From positions 1 through 64,000 of the forward strand of contig DAOSDC010000007.1 in assembly GCA_035361955.1 (NCBI GenBank): DNA of 64,000 bases, in the 5' to 3' direction. The notes under the pieces are model-generated. The model was not told the origin of the DNA, did not search any database, and was given only the letters and a program-made list of their open reading frames with translations. Source of the stretch: UBA6120 sp035361955. GTDB taxonomy: Bacteria > Bacillota_I > Bacilli_A > RFN20 > CAG-826. Below are positions 18,079 through 27,774 of the stretch, in pieces. Within the stretch, counting starts at the first letter, position 1. The number at the start of each line of letters is the position of its first letter. The translations under genes and the position numbers were made by a program.

Positions 18079-18975
18079 ATGATTGGTGAAGAATACGTTT
18101 TTACGCGACCAAACGGCGAAGTCATCCGCGGGATCCGCTGGCCGAATCCCCAAGGCAAGGCCGTGCTTATCATCGTCACGGGTATGGAAGAGCATGCGAG
18201 TCGTTATGAGCACTTTGCCGTGTCATTCCACGAACAAGGGTTTGAAGTATTTTGTCTCGACCATTTTGGACAAGGCGCCAATGCTCGCGACGAAAAAAAG
18301 CGTGGCGTCTGGCCCATCGGCGCGTTTGAAACAACGGTCGATGTCGTCGCTGAGTTGATTGACAAAGTCAAAAATGACCGACCCGTTTATTTGTTTGGCC
18401 ATTCGCTTGGCTCCTTCATCTCGCAACGATTTATTCAAAAATACGGTAACAGGCTTGAAAAAGTCGTTTTATGTGGTACAAACGGCCCCGATAAAATGGT
18501 CAAGATTGGCTTTATGCTCGCCAATTTGATTGTGGGAAAACGTGGCTATCAGAAAAAATCGAAACTATTCAACGACATGGTGTTTGGCGCTTACGCCAAA
18601 TCGATACCAAACGCCAAGACACCATTCGACTGGCTTTCATACAATGAAGAGAATGTCACTAAATACATCGAAGATCCCTACTGCGGCTATGGTTCGACTG
18701 GTGGTTTCTATAAAGAGTTCCTACGCGGTTTGAGCAAACTATTTAAAAAAGCCGAACTTGAAAAGATACCTAAGAAGTTACCGATTTTGTTAATCGCCGG
18801 TGCCGAAGACCCCGTGGGAAATAACGGTAACGGTGTGCATGAGCTTGAAGGCATTTATCGGGCACTTGGCATTAAAACCGTACGCAAAATCATCTACGAC
18901 CATATGCGTCACGAAATTCTAAATGAAATCGACCGCCATCTTGTTTACCAAGATGTGACCAATTTCCTTCAGTAG
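18079..18975 (+). CDS. Alpha/beta hydrolase, monoacylglycerol-lipase-like
   Basis: This 298-residue serine hydrolase has the nucleophile elbow GHSLGS, the acid in IAGAEDPVG and the histidine in YDHMRHEILNE, a complete triad in the right order. The N-terminal part RPNGEVIRGIRW..VLIIVTGMEEHASRYEHFA and LDHFGQGANA matches the MAGL/lysophospholipase (Hydrolase_4) group. No signal peptide is present, so it acts in the cytosol, probably on monoacylglycerols or lysolipids. A ribosome site AGAGGT lies 7 to 9 bases before the ATG, and a hairpin terminator follows directly. Confidence 0.85.
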   Translation: MIGEEYVFTRPNGEVIRGIRWPNPQGKAVLIIVTGMEEHASRYEHFAVSFHEQGFEVFCLDHFGQGANARDEKKRGVWPIGAFETTVDVVAELIDKVKNDRPVYLFGHSLGSFISQRFIQKYGNRLEKVVLCGTNGPDKMVKIGFMLANLIVGKRGYQKKSKLFNDMVFGAYAKSIPNAKTPFDWLSYNEENVTKYIEDPYCGYGSTGGFYKEFLRGLSKLFKKAELEKIPKKLPILLIAGAEDPVGNNGNGVHELEGIYRALGIKTVRKIIYDHMRHEILNEIDRHLVYQDVTNFLQ

Positions 18976-18980
18976 CAATT

Positions 18981-19004
18981 AACCTCGGATGTTATTCCGA
19001 GGTT
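18981..19004. terminator. Bidirectional terminator between convergent genes
   Basis: A 9-bp perfect stem AACCTCGGA/TCCGAGGTT with a 6-base loop is followed by TTTAATTTG on the plus strand. It terminates the alpha/beta hydrolase gene. The loop holds the stop codon of the convergent alpha-galactosidase gene (18992-18994), so that gene ends inside the hairpin. Confidence 0.85.
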
Positions 19005-21343
19005 TTAATTTGTTTTATATAAAATAGTTCCGAACCAAAATCGCCTAAAACGCGGACATCTTTGCTATATCCGGTTCCCGCCCATTGGGGCCGCAACCGC
19101 ACGCCGCCATGATTAAGCGCCGATCCGGGCACAATATATGTTTCTTCGTTAGTCGCCTTCATGATTTGTTCCATCGTTTTCCGCTTATCGATGAAATTGA
19201 CGAGCGGTCCATTTTCGTTTAACTGAATCGGGGCGACGTGGTTGATGAGTCCGCCAAACATTTTCAAACGATGATCGTATATACGCGCACTGACCTTATA
19301 TGTCAGCATTTCATCGAAGCCATAACCTGGTAACACATCGGTGCCCGCCAGTAAACTTTGCAGTTTGTTAAAGCGGCCGATAATCGCTTCGGAACAATCT
19401 TCGCTTTTTACCATCCAAGCGATGAACCCAGGATAATCGGGGACCGTCAGTTGGTAAAACCTTCCATATTGGAGCAAAGCGCGGTGTGATTTGTAGTAGG
19501 TAATTTGCTCTTTGAGCGCTTTAAAATCGACATCGTCGAGTTTTCTTAAATCGAGTTCATAGCCAAGGTTACCAAACGCCGCCACATGGAAGCGCGTCTC
19601 GATTGGTGTATTACGAAGCATTTGATGCGAAGGCGTGGCCGACACGTGAGCGCCGATGACCGATAGCGGATAACCTAGCGAAATACCCGCTTGGATATAG
19701 TAACGCGCATAGGCATCGGTATTGTCGCTTGTCCACATTTGCTGGAAGAAGCAAAGCATCCCTAAATCAAAACGATTGCCACCTGAGGCGCACCCTTCCC
19801 ACAGCACATGCTCATATTTGCTCGTCAGTACCTTCAAGACGCGGTAGAGTCCGAGGATGTAGCGATGATAAAGCTCGCCACTATGATATGAAGATGACCC
19901 GAAATCGGTGATATGGCGATTCATGTCCCATTTGACATATTCGATATGAGCGCTGTCAAGCACGCTACCGATTTGCTCAATTAAATACGCCTGTACTTCA
20001 AAATTTGACAAATCAAGCACTAATTGATGCCGGCCAAGACTCGGCTCATATCCATCAGTTTTAATCGCCCAATCGGGATGGTCATGATACAAATTTGAGT
20101 TGATATTGACCATTTCGGGTTCAAACCAGAGTCCGAACTTCATGCCTTTAGCGTTGGCCTTATCCGCTAAATAGGCAAGACCACGCGGAAGTTTCTTTTC
20201 GTTCACGTCATAATCGCCCAAACCTTTGGTATCGTCATTGCGATTAGAAAACCAACCGTCGTCGAGCACGAATAGTTCAATGCCGGCCTGTTTGGCTGCG
20301 CTCATCAACGAAGTTAGTTTTGCTTCATTGAATTTAAAATAAGTCGCTTCCCAGTTATTGAGTAAAATCGGTCGCTCTTTGTTGGCCCAGGGTCCTTTGA
20401 TGATATGGTGATTGACAAAACGGTGCATGTTTTGGGAGACGCCGTTTTGGCCACACTTGGACACACTCATGATGGCAATGGGCGTCTCAAATTTGCCGTT
20501 TTTAGGCAAGCGGTAATGAAACATAAATGGATTAATGCCGAGTTGGATCCGTACGCGGTCGTAACTTGTAAGTTCCACCATTTCATAGTGATTGCCGCTA
20601 TAAAGCAAGTTGAAGGCAAAAGTGATGCCATGATTAAGGCCGGAAGTTTCGGACAAGAGCATGAAAAATGGATTGTGACGATTGCTGCTGTTGCCTGTTT
20701 TGCTGTCGTTAATGTGAATTCCTTGAGTAACTTTACGGCGATTGATATTGTTTTCAGCGCCCCAAGCGCCGTAAAGATTGAGCAATTCAAAACCACGATT
20801 GGGCATGTCAAGTTGTAAACTCATGAGTTTGTCAATTACCAGATCTTGATCACTTTCATTGGACAACACGACATGACGGGATATGGTATCTGCTTTAGTG
20901 AAGACGCCATAATATAATTCGGCTTTAAGTTTTTGAACCTTGTCTACCAAAGTTATTTTCAAAACTTCATCGACATGGTGGGGCATCGGCAAGGCGTCAA
21001 GCGGCAGATAATCAGTCAATATTTCATCGCTTTCATAGATGAAGTCGAGCACTTGGCTTGTTTCGCTTTGTAAAATCAGACTTGGCTCGCGAAAATCGCC
21101 TTTGCCACTGACGGCGAACTCCATAGATAAACCATCAAGCGAAATGTTCGGCAATTGCTCATCATAGACGATTTCTGTCCCGTGCGTAAATGCCGTCTTA
21201 TTTACCAAGTAATCATAATTTTCCCCAAAAGGAACTTGAGGACCATAATACTCGCATACAAGATGACCAGTTATGGAAATGTTTAGAACCAAAGATGTCG
21301 TTTTGGTGTTGATGTGAATAATGGAACCGGTTTTTTTAATCAT
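18992..21343 (-). CDS. Alpha-galactosidase, GH36
   Basis: This GH36 enzyme (783 residues from the preferred start) removes terminal alpha-galactose from raffinose-type or galactomannan oligosaccharides. The N-terminal beta supersandwich is followed by a (beta/alpha)8 barrel with LFVLDDGWF and GLWFEPEMVN. The nucleophile Asp is in YVKWDMNRHI and the acid/base Asp in WTSDNTDAYARY. No signal peptide is present, so it acts inside the cell on imported sugars. The frame allows an ATG at 21361, but that codon overlaps the promoter -10. The ATG at 21343 has GAGG 6 bases upstream and is taken as the true start. Confidence 0.93.
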   Translation of the reverse strand: MIKKTGSIIHINTKTTSLVLNISITGHLVCEYYGPQVPFGENYDYLVNKTAFTHGTEIVYDEQLPNISLDGLSMEFAVSGKGDFREPSLILQSETSQVLDFIYESDEILTDYLPLDALPMPHHVDEVLKITLVDKVQKLKAELYYGVFTKADTISRHVVLSNESDQDLVIDKLMSLQLDMPNRGFELLNLYGAWGAENNINRRKVTQGIHINDSKTGNSSNRHNPFFMLLSETSGLNHGITFAFNLLYSGNHYEMVELTSYDRVRIQLGINPFMFHYRLPKNGKFETPIAIMSVSKCGQNGVSQNMHRFVNHHIIKGPWANKERPILLNNWEATYFKFNEAKLTSLMSAAKQAGIELFVLDDGWFSNRNDDTKGLGDYDVNEKKLPRGLAYLADKANAKGMKFGLWFEPEMVNINSNLYHDHPDWAIKTDGYEPSLGRHQLVLDLSNFEVQAYLIEQIGSVLDSAHIEYVKWDMNRHITDFGSSSYHSGELYHRYILGLYRVLKVLTSKYEHVLWEGCASGGNRFDLGMLCFFQQMWTSDNTDAYARYYIQAGISLGYPLSVIGAHVSATPSHQMLRNTPIETRFHVAAFGNLGYELDLRKLDDVDFKALKEQITYYKSHRALLQYGRFYQLTVPDYPGFIAWMVKSEDCSEAIIGRFNKLQSLLAGTDVLPGYGFDEMLTYKVSARIYDHRLKMFGGLINHVAPIQLNENGPLVNFIDKRKTMEQIMKATNEETYIVPGSALNHGGVRLRPQWAGTGYSKDVRVLGDFGSELFYIKQIKTSE

Positions 21344-21359
21344 GGGATACCTCGAGGTC

Positions 21360-21388
21360 ATTATATCAATTATGGCGTTTCAATCGAA
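21360..21388 (-). promoter_or_regulatory. Promoter of the alpha-galactosidase gene
   Basis: On the minus strand TTCGAT (21388-21383), a 17-base spacer and TATAAT (21365-21360) precede the ATG at 21343. The -10 overlaps the alternative ATG at 21361, which argues against that earlier start. Confidence 0.6.
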
Positions 21389-21478
21389 TAAGTGAAAGAT
21401 GGACCGACGCAATAGGGAATGAATTCATTCGTCCATTAGTGTAAAATTATGATAATACTTCAAATTTGGAGGTAATGC

Positions 21479-22489
21479 ATGAGCACAATGAGACGGGGTT
21501 TTAGTTACACCAAGACCCGGGCCATTTTCGTCAGTTACTATCGCGATGGCACCTGGGACAGTGGACGTCTACAAGAAGACGACCATATCACGATTTCCGC
21601 TTTTTCGACCGCGATTCATTATGGTCAACAAGCGTTTGAAGGTTTGAAAGCTTATCGAAGAAAAGATGGAGCCATCAATTTATTCCGCTATATGGATAAT
21701 GGGCGGCACTTAATGGATTCTTGCGAGCGCATGGTCATGCCTCCGGTCCCGTTACAACTATTTGACCACGCCGTAAAAACGACGGTTTTGGCAAACGAAC
21801 AATACATTCCACCTTATGGCACGGGTGAATCATTATACATTCGTCCGCTCGTGATCGGATTAGGACCGGTGCTGGGAGCGATGCCGGCCAAAGAATACAT
21901 GTTTATGGTAATGGTCTCACCAGTGGGACCATACTTTGAAGGCGGACTCAAACCCGTGCGCATGATGGCGACAAGTTACGACCGAGCGGCTCCCCATGGT
22001 ACGGGCAAGGCTAAATGCGGTGGCAATTATGGCGGCAGTTTCCTACCCCAAAAAGAAGCGCGCGCCAATGGCTGTGCCGAGGCACTGTTCCTCGATCCGG
22101 CGACGCACACCTACATTGATGAAGCTGGAGCGGCTAACTTTTTCGCCATCAGCGACAAAAACGAATACGTGACGCCCATCTCTTCCTCAATTCTTGATTC
22201 AATCACGCAACGATCATTGAAAACTCTCGCCCAACACAAACTTGGGATGACGATTGTTGAACGCCCGATCAAACTCGACGAGATCGGTACTTTCACTGAA
22301 GCCGGGGCATGTGGCACGGCCGCGGTCATCGCCCCGATTGGCGAAGTGCTTATCGGCGACAAGATCATCAAAATCGGACCCGAAGGAGTTGGACCGATTA
22401 GCCAGCGTCTTTATAATCTGCTGTTAGGTATCCAAGTCGGCGACATTGCCGACGAATTCGACTGGATTACGATTATTAAACAGGAATAG
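21479..22489 (+). CDS. ilvE: Branched-chain amino acid aminotransferase
   Basis: This 336-residue fold-type IV aminotransferase interconverts Leu, Ile and Val with their 2-oxo acids. AFSTAIHYGQQAFEGLKAYR and LYIRPLVIGLG are typical of the eukaryote-like BCAT group. The PLP lysine is in GTGKAKCGGNYGGS, and the phosphate cup is formed by GACGTAAVIAPIG near the C-terminus. A strong GGAGGT lies 5 bases before the ATG. The gene is followed after only 2 bases by a GH2 glycosidase, an odd pairing for an amino-acid enzyme. No other ilv genes are in view, so it may serve amino-acid degradation or final-step synthesis. Confidence 0.93.
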   Translation: MSTMRRGFSYTKTRAIFVSYYRDGTWDSGRLQEDDHITISAFSTAIHYGQQAFEGLKAYRRKDGAINLFRYMDNGRHLMDSCERMVMPPVPLQLFDHAVKTTVLANEQYIPPYGTGESLYIRPLVIGLGPVLGAMPAKEYMFMVMVSPVGPYFEGGLKPVRMMATSYDRAAPHGTGKAKCGGNYGGSFLPQKEARANGCAEALFLDPATHTYIDEAGAANFFAISDKNEYVTPISSSILDSITQRSLKTLAQHKLGMTIVERPIKLDEIGTFTEAGACGTAAVIAPIGEVLIGDKIIKIGPEGVGPISQRLYNLLLGIQVGDIADEFDWITIIKQE

Positions 22490-22491
22490 CT

Positions 22492-24837
22492 ATGCGTACT
22501 CCCCTAAATTTCGCGTGGCGGTTCATTGACCGCTTTGATACTAGCTATCTACAAAAAATGCCCAAAGAGGCCATCAGCATCGATGTGCCTCATACGATTA
22601 AACAATTGCCGTTTTCATATTTCTCCGAACGCGATTATCAAATTTTCGGCACGTATGAAAAAATATTCTCGGTACCGCGTTTTTCGGTGCTTGATGCCGC
22701 GCTGTTGACGTTTGAAGGCATCATGGTCAAAGCCCGTTTTATCCTAAACGGCATTGATTTAAAAGCACAAATATCGGCCTATAACAAAATAACTATTGAC
22801 GTGTCCGATGCGATTAAAGAAGGCGAAAACCGCCTAATCGTCATCGTTGACGCCCGTGAGGACAAACTCGTGCCTCCATTTGGTGGTGTCGTCGATTATT
22901 TGTCTTTTGGAGGCATCTACCGCGAAGTATATTTAGATGTCGTGCCGCGTGTTTATATCGAAAATCTTTATATCGACGCATCCGTTGATGGAAAAGTTCA
23001 AGTTCGTTACGACATGGTCAATGTCTTGAAAGACAAATTCGATTTACGCTATGAAGTCGCTTTAAACGATGAAATCGTCGGTCGCTACTATGAAGACGAG
23101 TTCGAGCTCGATAATCCGAAACTTTGGTCGCTTGAGGACCCCAATGTTTATAAAATTAAAGCCACGCTGAAAACCAAATACGGCGTACAAACGATTTTAG
23201 GACGGTTTGGCTTCCGCGAAGCGAAGTTTACCCCCAAAGGATTTTTCCTTAATGGAAAACACATTAAATTACGCGGGCTCAATCGCCATCAAAGTTATCC
23301 TTACGTTGGCTATGCGATGCCCAAATCAATGCAACAACTCGATGCCGATATTATGAAAAATGAACTGGGCATCAATATTACGCGCACCTCGCATTATCCG
23401 CCCTCTCGACATTTCCTCGACCGCTGTGACGAACTCGGCATCTTGGTATTCATCGAAAGTCCGGGCTGGCAACATATCGGTACCGATGAGAAGTGGATTG
23501 CCCAATACAAAATAAATATCGAACGCATGGTCAAAGACCATTACAATCATCCGAGCATTGTGCTTTGGGGCGTCCGTATCAACGAAGGACCCGATTACCA
23601 CGACTTATATTCGTGGGCCAACGATTTCGTTCATCAATTTGACAAACATCGACAAACCGGTGGTGTAAGAAATTTTAAGAATAGCGAACTGCTCGAAGAC
23701 GTTTACACATACAATGATTTCGTTCATGAAGGCGATAATGTCGGCGTGGATGATCCCAAAGACATCATCGGCAAAGGTATTCCTTATTTAGTGACCGAAT
23801 TCGGCGGTCATATGTATCCAACCAAGTCGTATGATGACGAAAGTCACCGCGTCAATCAGGCACTACGCCATTTCCGCGTGCTTAACGATCTTCAAAAATA
23901 TCCTCAAATCAGTGGTGGCATCGGTTGGGTGTTCGCCGATTACCAAACACATAAGGACTTTGGATCGGGTGACCGCATTTGCCATCATGGCGTGCTTGAC
24001 CAGTTTCGACATCCCAAATACGCGGCATCGGTATATCAAAGCCAGCGCGACGATGTGGTCGTGCTCGACGTATTGTCGCGTTTACAGTTAGGCGATCATC
24101 CCAAAGGCATTATCGGTGAGACGGTTATTGCTAGTAACGTCGATTATATCGAGTTATACAAAAACGATGAATTCGTGGCCAAATTTTTGCCTAAGCGCGA
24201 TGCCTTTCCTTATTTAGCGCATCCACCTTTTATTATTGATGATTACATTGGCGAAGCGATTTTAAAAAGTGGCCGTTTCTCGAAGATGGACGCCGGCATC
24301 ATCAAAGAGGCGTTACGCATCGGGGCCATCAAAGGTTTTTCGAAACTCGGTTTCATCAATTATTCGAAAATCGGATTGGTAATGGTCAAGAATAAACTGA
24401 AGTATAAGGACCTCGTCGATTTGTGGTATCAATTCGTGCTTAGTTGGGGCACCGAGATGACTAAATTCACCTTCAAGGGATATCGTGGTGGCGAATTAGT
24501 GATTGAAAAGAGTTTGGCGGCGGCCCATGAGTATCATCTTGAAGTTACCACCGACCGTGAATTCATGGTTATCGATGACACGTATGACGTTTTGCGCGTC
24601 AGCGTTCGACTTCTAGACGAATATGGCATGCCGGCTTTCTATGCCCAAGAAGCGGTCAGCGTCAAAGTATCGAATGAACTTGAAGTATTGGGTCCTAGCG
24701 TCTTTCCGCTGACAGGCGGACAAACCTCGTTTTACGTGAAAACGCGCGTGCTTGACAAAGCTGTGGGAAAAATAGCGATAACGACCCCTGATTATGGTGA
24801 AGTTAATCTAAAGATTAATATCGTAAAATCAACCTAA
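22492..24837 (+). CDS. Glycoside hydrolase family 2 (beta-galactosidase/glucuronidase type)
   Basis: This 781-residue GH2 enzyme has an N-terminal sugar-binding domain (YQIFGTYEKIF, VVDYLSFGGIYREVYLDV) and then an immunoglobulin-like domain. The barrel includes KLRGLNRHQSYPYVG, with acid/base Glu in LWGVRINEGP and nucleophile Glu in VTEFGGHMYP. A C-terminal beta domain (about 660-781) follows. No signal peptide is present. The short insert in the barrel and the HHGVLDQFRHPKYAA segment fit the smaller GH2 beta-galactosidases; the exact sugar is uncertain. It starts 2 bases after ilvE and ends at a hairpin terminator. Confidence 0.88.
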   Translation: MRTPLNFAWRFIDRFDTSYLQKMPKEAISIDVPHTIKQLPFSYFSERDYQIFGTYEKIFSVPRFSVLDAALLTFEGIMVKARFILNGIDLKAQISAYNKITIDVSDAIKEGENRLIVIVDAREDKLVPPFGGVVDYLSFGGIYREVYLDVVPRVYIENLYIDASVDGKVQVRYDMVNVLKDKFDLRYEVALNDEIVGRYYEDEFELDNPKLWSLEDPNVYKIKATLKTKYGVQTILGRFGFREAKFTPKGFFLNGKHIKLRGLNRHQSYPYVGYAMPKSMQQLDADIMKNELGINITRTSHYPPSRHFLDRCDELGILVFIESPGWQHIGTDEKWIAQYKINIERMVKDHYNHPSIVLWGVRINEGPDYHDLYSWANDFVHQFDKHRQTGGVRNFKNSELLEDVYTYNDFVHEGDNVGVDDPKDIIGKGIPYLVTEFGGHMYPTKSYDDESHRVNQALRHFRVLNDLQKYPQISGGIGWVFADYQTHKDFGSGDRICHHGVLDQFRHPKYAASVYQSQRDDVVVLDVLSRLQLGDHPKGIIGETVIASNVDYIELYKNDEFVAKFLPKRDAFPYLAHPPFIIDDYIGEAILKSGRFSKMDAGIIKEALRIGAIKGFSKLGFINYSKIGLVMVKNKLKYKDLVDLWYQFVLSWGTEMTKFTFKGYRGGELVIEKSLAAAHEYHLEVTTDREFMVIDDTYDVLRVSVRLLDEYGMPAFYAQEAVSVKVSNELEVLGPSVFPLTGGQTSFYVKTRVLDKAVGKIAITTPDYGEVNLKINIVKST

Positions 24838-24840
24838 CGA

Positions 24841-24860
24841 AAATGCCCCGAAGGGCATTT
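24841..24860. terminator. Bidirectional terminator after the GH2 gene
   Basis: An 8-bp stem AAATGCCC/GGGCATTT with a CGAA tetraloop is followed by TTTATTTAT on the plus strand and by TTTCG on the minus strand. It sits exactly between the convergent GH2 and GPH-symporter stop codons. Confidence 0.9.
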
Positions 24861-24861
24861 T

Positions 24862-26412
24862 TTATTTATCTACTCCGATTCGTCCCGCGGCAATGTCTTC
24901 GAGCATATGACTATATTTGACTTCGTCAATCGTATACTTCTTTTTGATCATCACAAATGCCAAAGCAAATAGGGCAAGCGGAATCACGACGATGCCGATT
25001 TTAAGGATTGTTAGACCCCAGGGTCCGAAATCGGAATTTTGGAACGCGAGAATCAAGGCATCGGCACCAGCTTTAACATCGACTTCGCTAATCAGATTAA
25101 GCGCTTTTTGCCGTTCGAGTTCGGCAATGGAATTGGAAATGCCAAGGACACCTCCGGCCAATAGGAAGATATAAACGATTCCTTGTTGAAGTGAACTGGA
25201 AAACTTGGCTGCAAGCGGGCGCACCGCGAACACGATACTCTCTTTACGTTCACCCGTCGTCCATTCGTTATATTCAATCGTGTTGGTAATCATAATCATA
25301 ATCGTCAGGTAAAACACGCCTTGACCGGCAAAAATAAGGACGCCGATTGGTGCAAGAACCAAGATGTCAAGCGGTAAAAACGTCATCGGCCCGATGTTAC
25401 CAACGAAGAAGAATAAGATGTAACCAATTGTCAACGCGAGAAAACTATAATTAATAAGTTGCGCGCGTTTAAATCGTTTCGCCAATAACGGATAAATAGC
25501 TTGCGAAACAATCGTACCCGCAGCATAGACGACGGTGAACAAAAACATAATTGATCCGCCATCGGTGTAGTTTTGCGAAAAATAGAAATAGTTTAGACCG
25601 AAGCTGTTTAAAAGCGAAGAACCTAAGTAGTAAGTAAAGATAATGAGGGCGACCCACATTAATTGAGGATTCGTCTTCATGAGGCGAAACATCTCAATGA
25701 CGCTTACTTTCGGTTGTTTCTTTTCCTGTTCAAGATCACGTTCCCGTTCTTTGCATGTCAAAACGAGAATAAGCTGGGAAACGAAAAACAGCGCCGTGAC
25801 CACAATCGCAATCATTTGATACGAGAATACGGCATTGCCAGCGGTGACTAGTGGCACGATGCCACCGACCGCGAAAGCACCGACGGCGGCGAACACGGTG
25901 ACCATCGTCGTCAGTTCGTTGCGTTGCTTTTCATCGGATGACAAAGAAGGTAACATCGACCAATAAGCGATGTCGTTAAACGTAAACGTGATTTCCCACA
26001 GCAGATAAAATACACCGAAAATCGCCACAAATCCCCAGCCGACCGGTCGTACGAGGAACAAAATCAAGAGGGCGACTGACGTGGTGACAGCCCCAAGGAA
26101 AATCCAAGGTTTGTATTTGCCCCATTTCCAATGGGTGTTTTCGATAATCGACCCGATCATCGGATCGTTGACGCCATCCCAAATGCGCGCGATGACGATG
26201 ATGGCCGTAATGACGCCAAATTGCACCGCGTATTGAGCTTCGTCCAAAACACCGGTGTATTGGATGTAAGTCAGAAAGAATAATGAAATGAGCGTATAAG
26301 CGGCGTCACGACCAATGCCACTGAGGGAATAAATCCACTTTGTTGGCTTGGGTACGACGTCGCCTTTAAACGTCTCGGTAAGATTAAAACCTAACTTGCG
26401 CTTTTCTTTCAT
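24862..26412 (-). CDS. GPH-family sugar:cation symporter (MelB-like)
   Basis: This 516-residue protein of about 12 membrane helices has the glycoside-pentoside-hexuronide symporter signatures. These are IVIARIWDGVNDPMIGSIIE in helix 2 with its conserved Asp residues, then WKWGKYKPWIFLGA, and later NTIEYNEWTTGERKESI between helices 10 and 11. It would import melibiose-, galactoside- or glucoside-like sugars with Na+ or H+. Its position between GH2 and GH3 glycosidases and near GH36 suggests it feeds them. The start at 26412 lacks a strong ribosome site. Confidence 0.9.
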   Translation of the reverse strand: MKEKRKLGFNLTETFKGDVVPKPTKWIYSLSGIGRDAAYTLISLFFLTYIQYTGVLDEAQYAVQFGVITAIIVIARIWDGVNDPMIGSIIENTHWKWGKYKPWIFLGAVTTSVALLILFLVRPVGWGFVAIFGVFYLLWEITFTFNDIAYWSMLPSLSSDEKQRNELTTMVTVFAAVGAFAVGGIVPLVTAGNAVFSYQMIAIVVTALFFVSQLILVLTCKERERDLEQEKKQPKVSVIEMFRLMKTNPQLMWVALIIFTYYLGSSLLNSFGLNYFYFSQNYTDGGSIMFLFTVVYAAGTIVSQAIYPLLAKRFKRAQLINYSFLALTIGYILFFFVGNIGPMTFLPLDILVLAPIGVLIFAGQGVFYLTIMIMITNTIEYNEWTTGERKESIVFAVRPLAAKFSSSLQQGIVYIFLLAGGVLGISNSIAELERQKALNLISEVDVKAGADALILAFQNSDFGPWGLTILKIGIVVIPLALFALAFVMIKKKYTIDEVKYSHMLEDIAAGRIGVDK

Positions 26413-26496
26413 ATGATGATATCCATTCTCCCAATCGGGTCACAGTTATCATCATTTTATATTCAATGATGGTTTATTGGCAATCACACATTGCGA

Positions 26497-27594
26497 TTAT
26501 TTCTTGACATGATAAGGATAGTGCGATTCACGATTTTGAAATGCGATGATATCGGGGTTAACAATGCGACCAGCTTCGATTTCCACGGCGTGTTCAAGCA
26601 CATTGTCACCAATGTAGGTTCCATGCTTTAAGAAATATCGTAGATATGGAAGAATCGCGCCACTGAGTTCATAAGACGCCGATTCCCAAAAATATGTCGG
26701 ACTATGGTTAACAGCATAATAAATACTGGGTCCAACTTCGAATGTCGGTTGATCAAATCCTGTTGGTTTGGCGAACTCAAAACCCATACCCGTGTCACAA
26801 CTGACGTCGATGATTAGCTGTTTTTTTCCGTTTTTAATAACGTCGTCATATGTCAAAAACATGATTGGTTTCAGCGGGTTTTGTAAGACGCAGTTGACGA
26901 TGATATCGTATTGAGACAGTTCGTCGGCCGCCCGTTTTCCATTCATGATCACGGCTCCTTTGACGATGCGGTAATTTTTGTATGTTACGAAACCTAATGC
27001 ATCAGCGACTTCAAATCGTGTCCTTCGTGAATAAACACTAATATCGTGGGCGCCCAGTCCGCGCAGCGCGTTGATGGCGCCTTTTCCTGTCGAACCATAC
27101 CCGATTACGGCGACTTTCCGCTCCTGGCCATAAACGCCACCGGTCATTCCTAAATGCGTTAAGGCGTGGATTACCGAAGCATAACCCGCCAGTTCGTTGT
27201 TTCTAGAAAAGATGTGCTCCTGGCGCACGTTATTTTTCCATCGAAACATTGCTTCCCAAGCGATGAAAGTCATGTTCTTTTTTATGCCGATATCGGTAAT
27301 CGCTTTACTTTGAACACAGTGAGGCCAGCCCCATAAAATCTGATTTTCGCGAAAATGGACAAAATCTTTCGGGGTCGGCTTTGCAAGAATAATGACGTCG
27401 CAAGTATCAAAAATGCGTTCGCGATTCATCGTCGTCAGTAAATTTGACTGTTTCAAATCGTCGAGTCCGGGATAATCGTTTTCAAACACAAGTTGTTCCA
27501 GTTCGTGTTTGCTTAACTCCTTGATGTGACTAGCATGAAGTGGGTAGCGCTTTTCATTCTTTTTCGTCGATGTGCTGATAATTCCGATTTTCAT
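26497..27594 (-). CDS. N5-(carboxyethyl)ornithine synthase-like / alanine dehydrogenase-fold enzyme
   Basis: This 365-residue enzyme belongs to the AlaDH/PNT fold. MKIGIISTSTKKNEKRYPLH opens it, and the NAD(P)-binding loop is VAVIGYGSTGKGAINALRGLG. LAKPTPKDFVHFRENQILWGW replaces the KxKEP..LHLA catalytic region of true alanine dehydrogenase, which points to the N5-(carboxyethyl)ornithine synthase branch. That branch condenses pyruvate with ornithine or lysine reductively. A second, intact-type AlaDH reading exists at 31907, so the roles differ. The ATG at 27594 has AAAGGAG 8 bases upstream and is preferred over 27642. The assignment within the family is moderate. Confidence 0.7.
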   Translation of the reverse strand: MKIGIISTSTKKNEKRYPLHASHIKELSKHELEQLVFENDYPGLDDLKQSNLLTTMNRERIFDTCDVIILAKPTPKDFVHFRENQILWGWPHCVQSKAITDIGIKKNMTFIAWEAMFRWKNNVRQEHIFSRNNELAGYASVIHALTHLGMTGGVYGQERKVAVIGYGSTGKGAINALRGLGAHDISVYSRRTRFEVADALGFVTYKNYRIVKGAVIMNGKRAADELSQYDIIVNCVLQNPLKPIMFLTYDDVIKNGKKQLIIDVSCDTGMGFEFAKPTGFDQPTFEVGPSIYYAVNHSPTYFWESASYELSGAILPYLRYFLKHGTYIGDNVLEHAVEIEAGRIVNPDIIAFQNRESHYPYHVKK

Positions 27595-27739
27595 GATTGC
27601 TGCTCCTTTTTGAAATATGAAATCATTTGCCGCGATGGGCAATTAAAACAAATCTATGTCAAGATTTAACTAAATTTTACCTTTTTTAGCACATTATTAC
27701 AAATTAGGGCTGTTTCCGACGTTGTTGCGGTTGAAATTG

Positions 27740-27768
27740 TTATCAATTGATTAACTGCCATTTATAAT
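27740..27768 (+). promoter_or_regulatory. Promoter giving a leaderless GH3 transcript
   Basis: TTATCA (27740-27745), a 17-base spacer and a perfect TATAAT (27763-27768) end 6 bases before the GH3 start codon at 27775, so transcription should begin at or next to the ATG itself. No ribosome site is present. The spacer contains the palindrome ATCAATTGAT (27742-27751), a possible repressor site. Confidence 0.65.
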
Positions 27769-27774
27769 TAACTT

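Noticed and set aside
20405..20818. A 137-residue frame on the plus strand inside the alpha-galactosidase gene
   Set aside because: It is an antisense shadow of a strongly conserved GH36 gene, without a ribosome site or recognisable domain.
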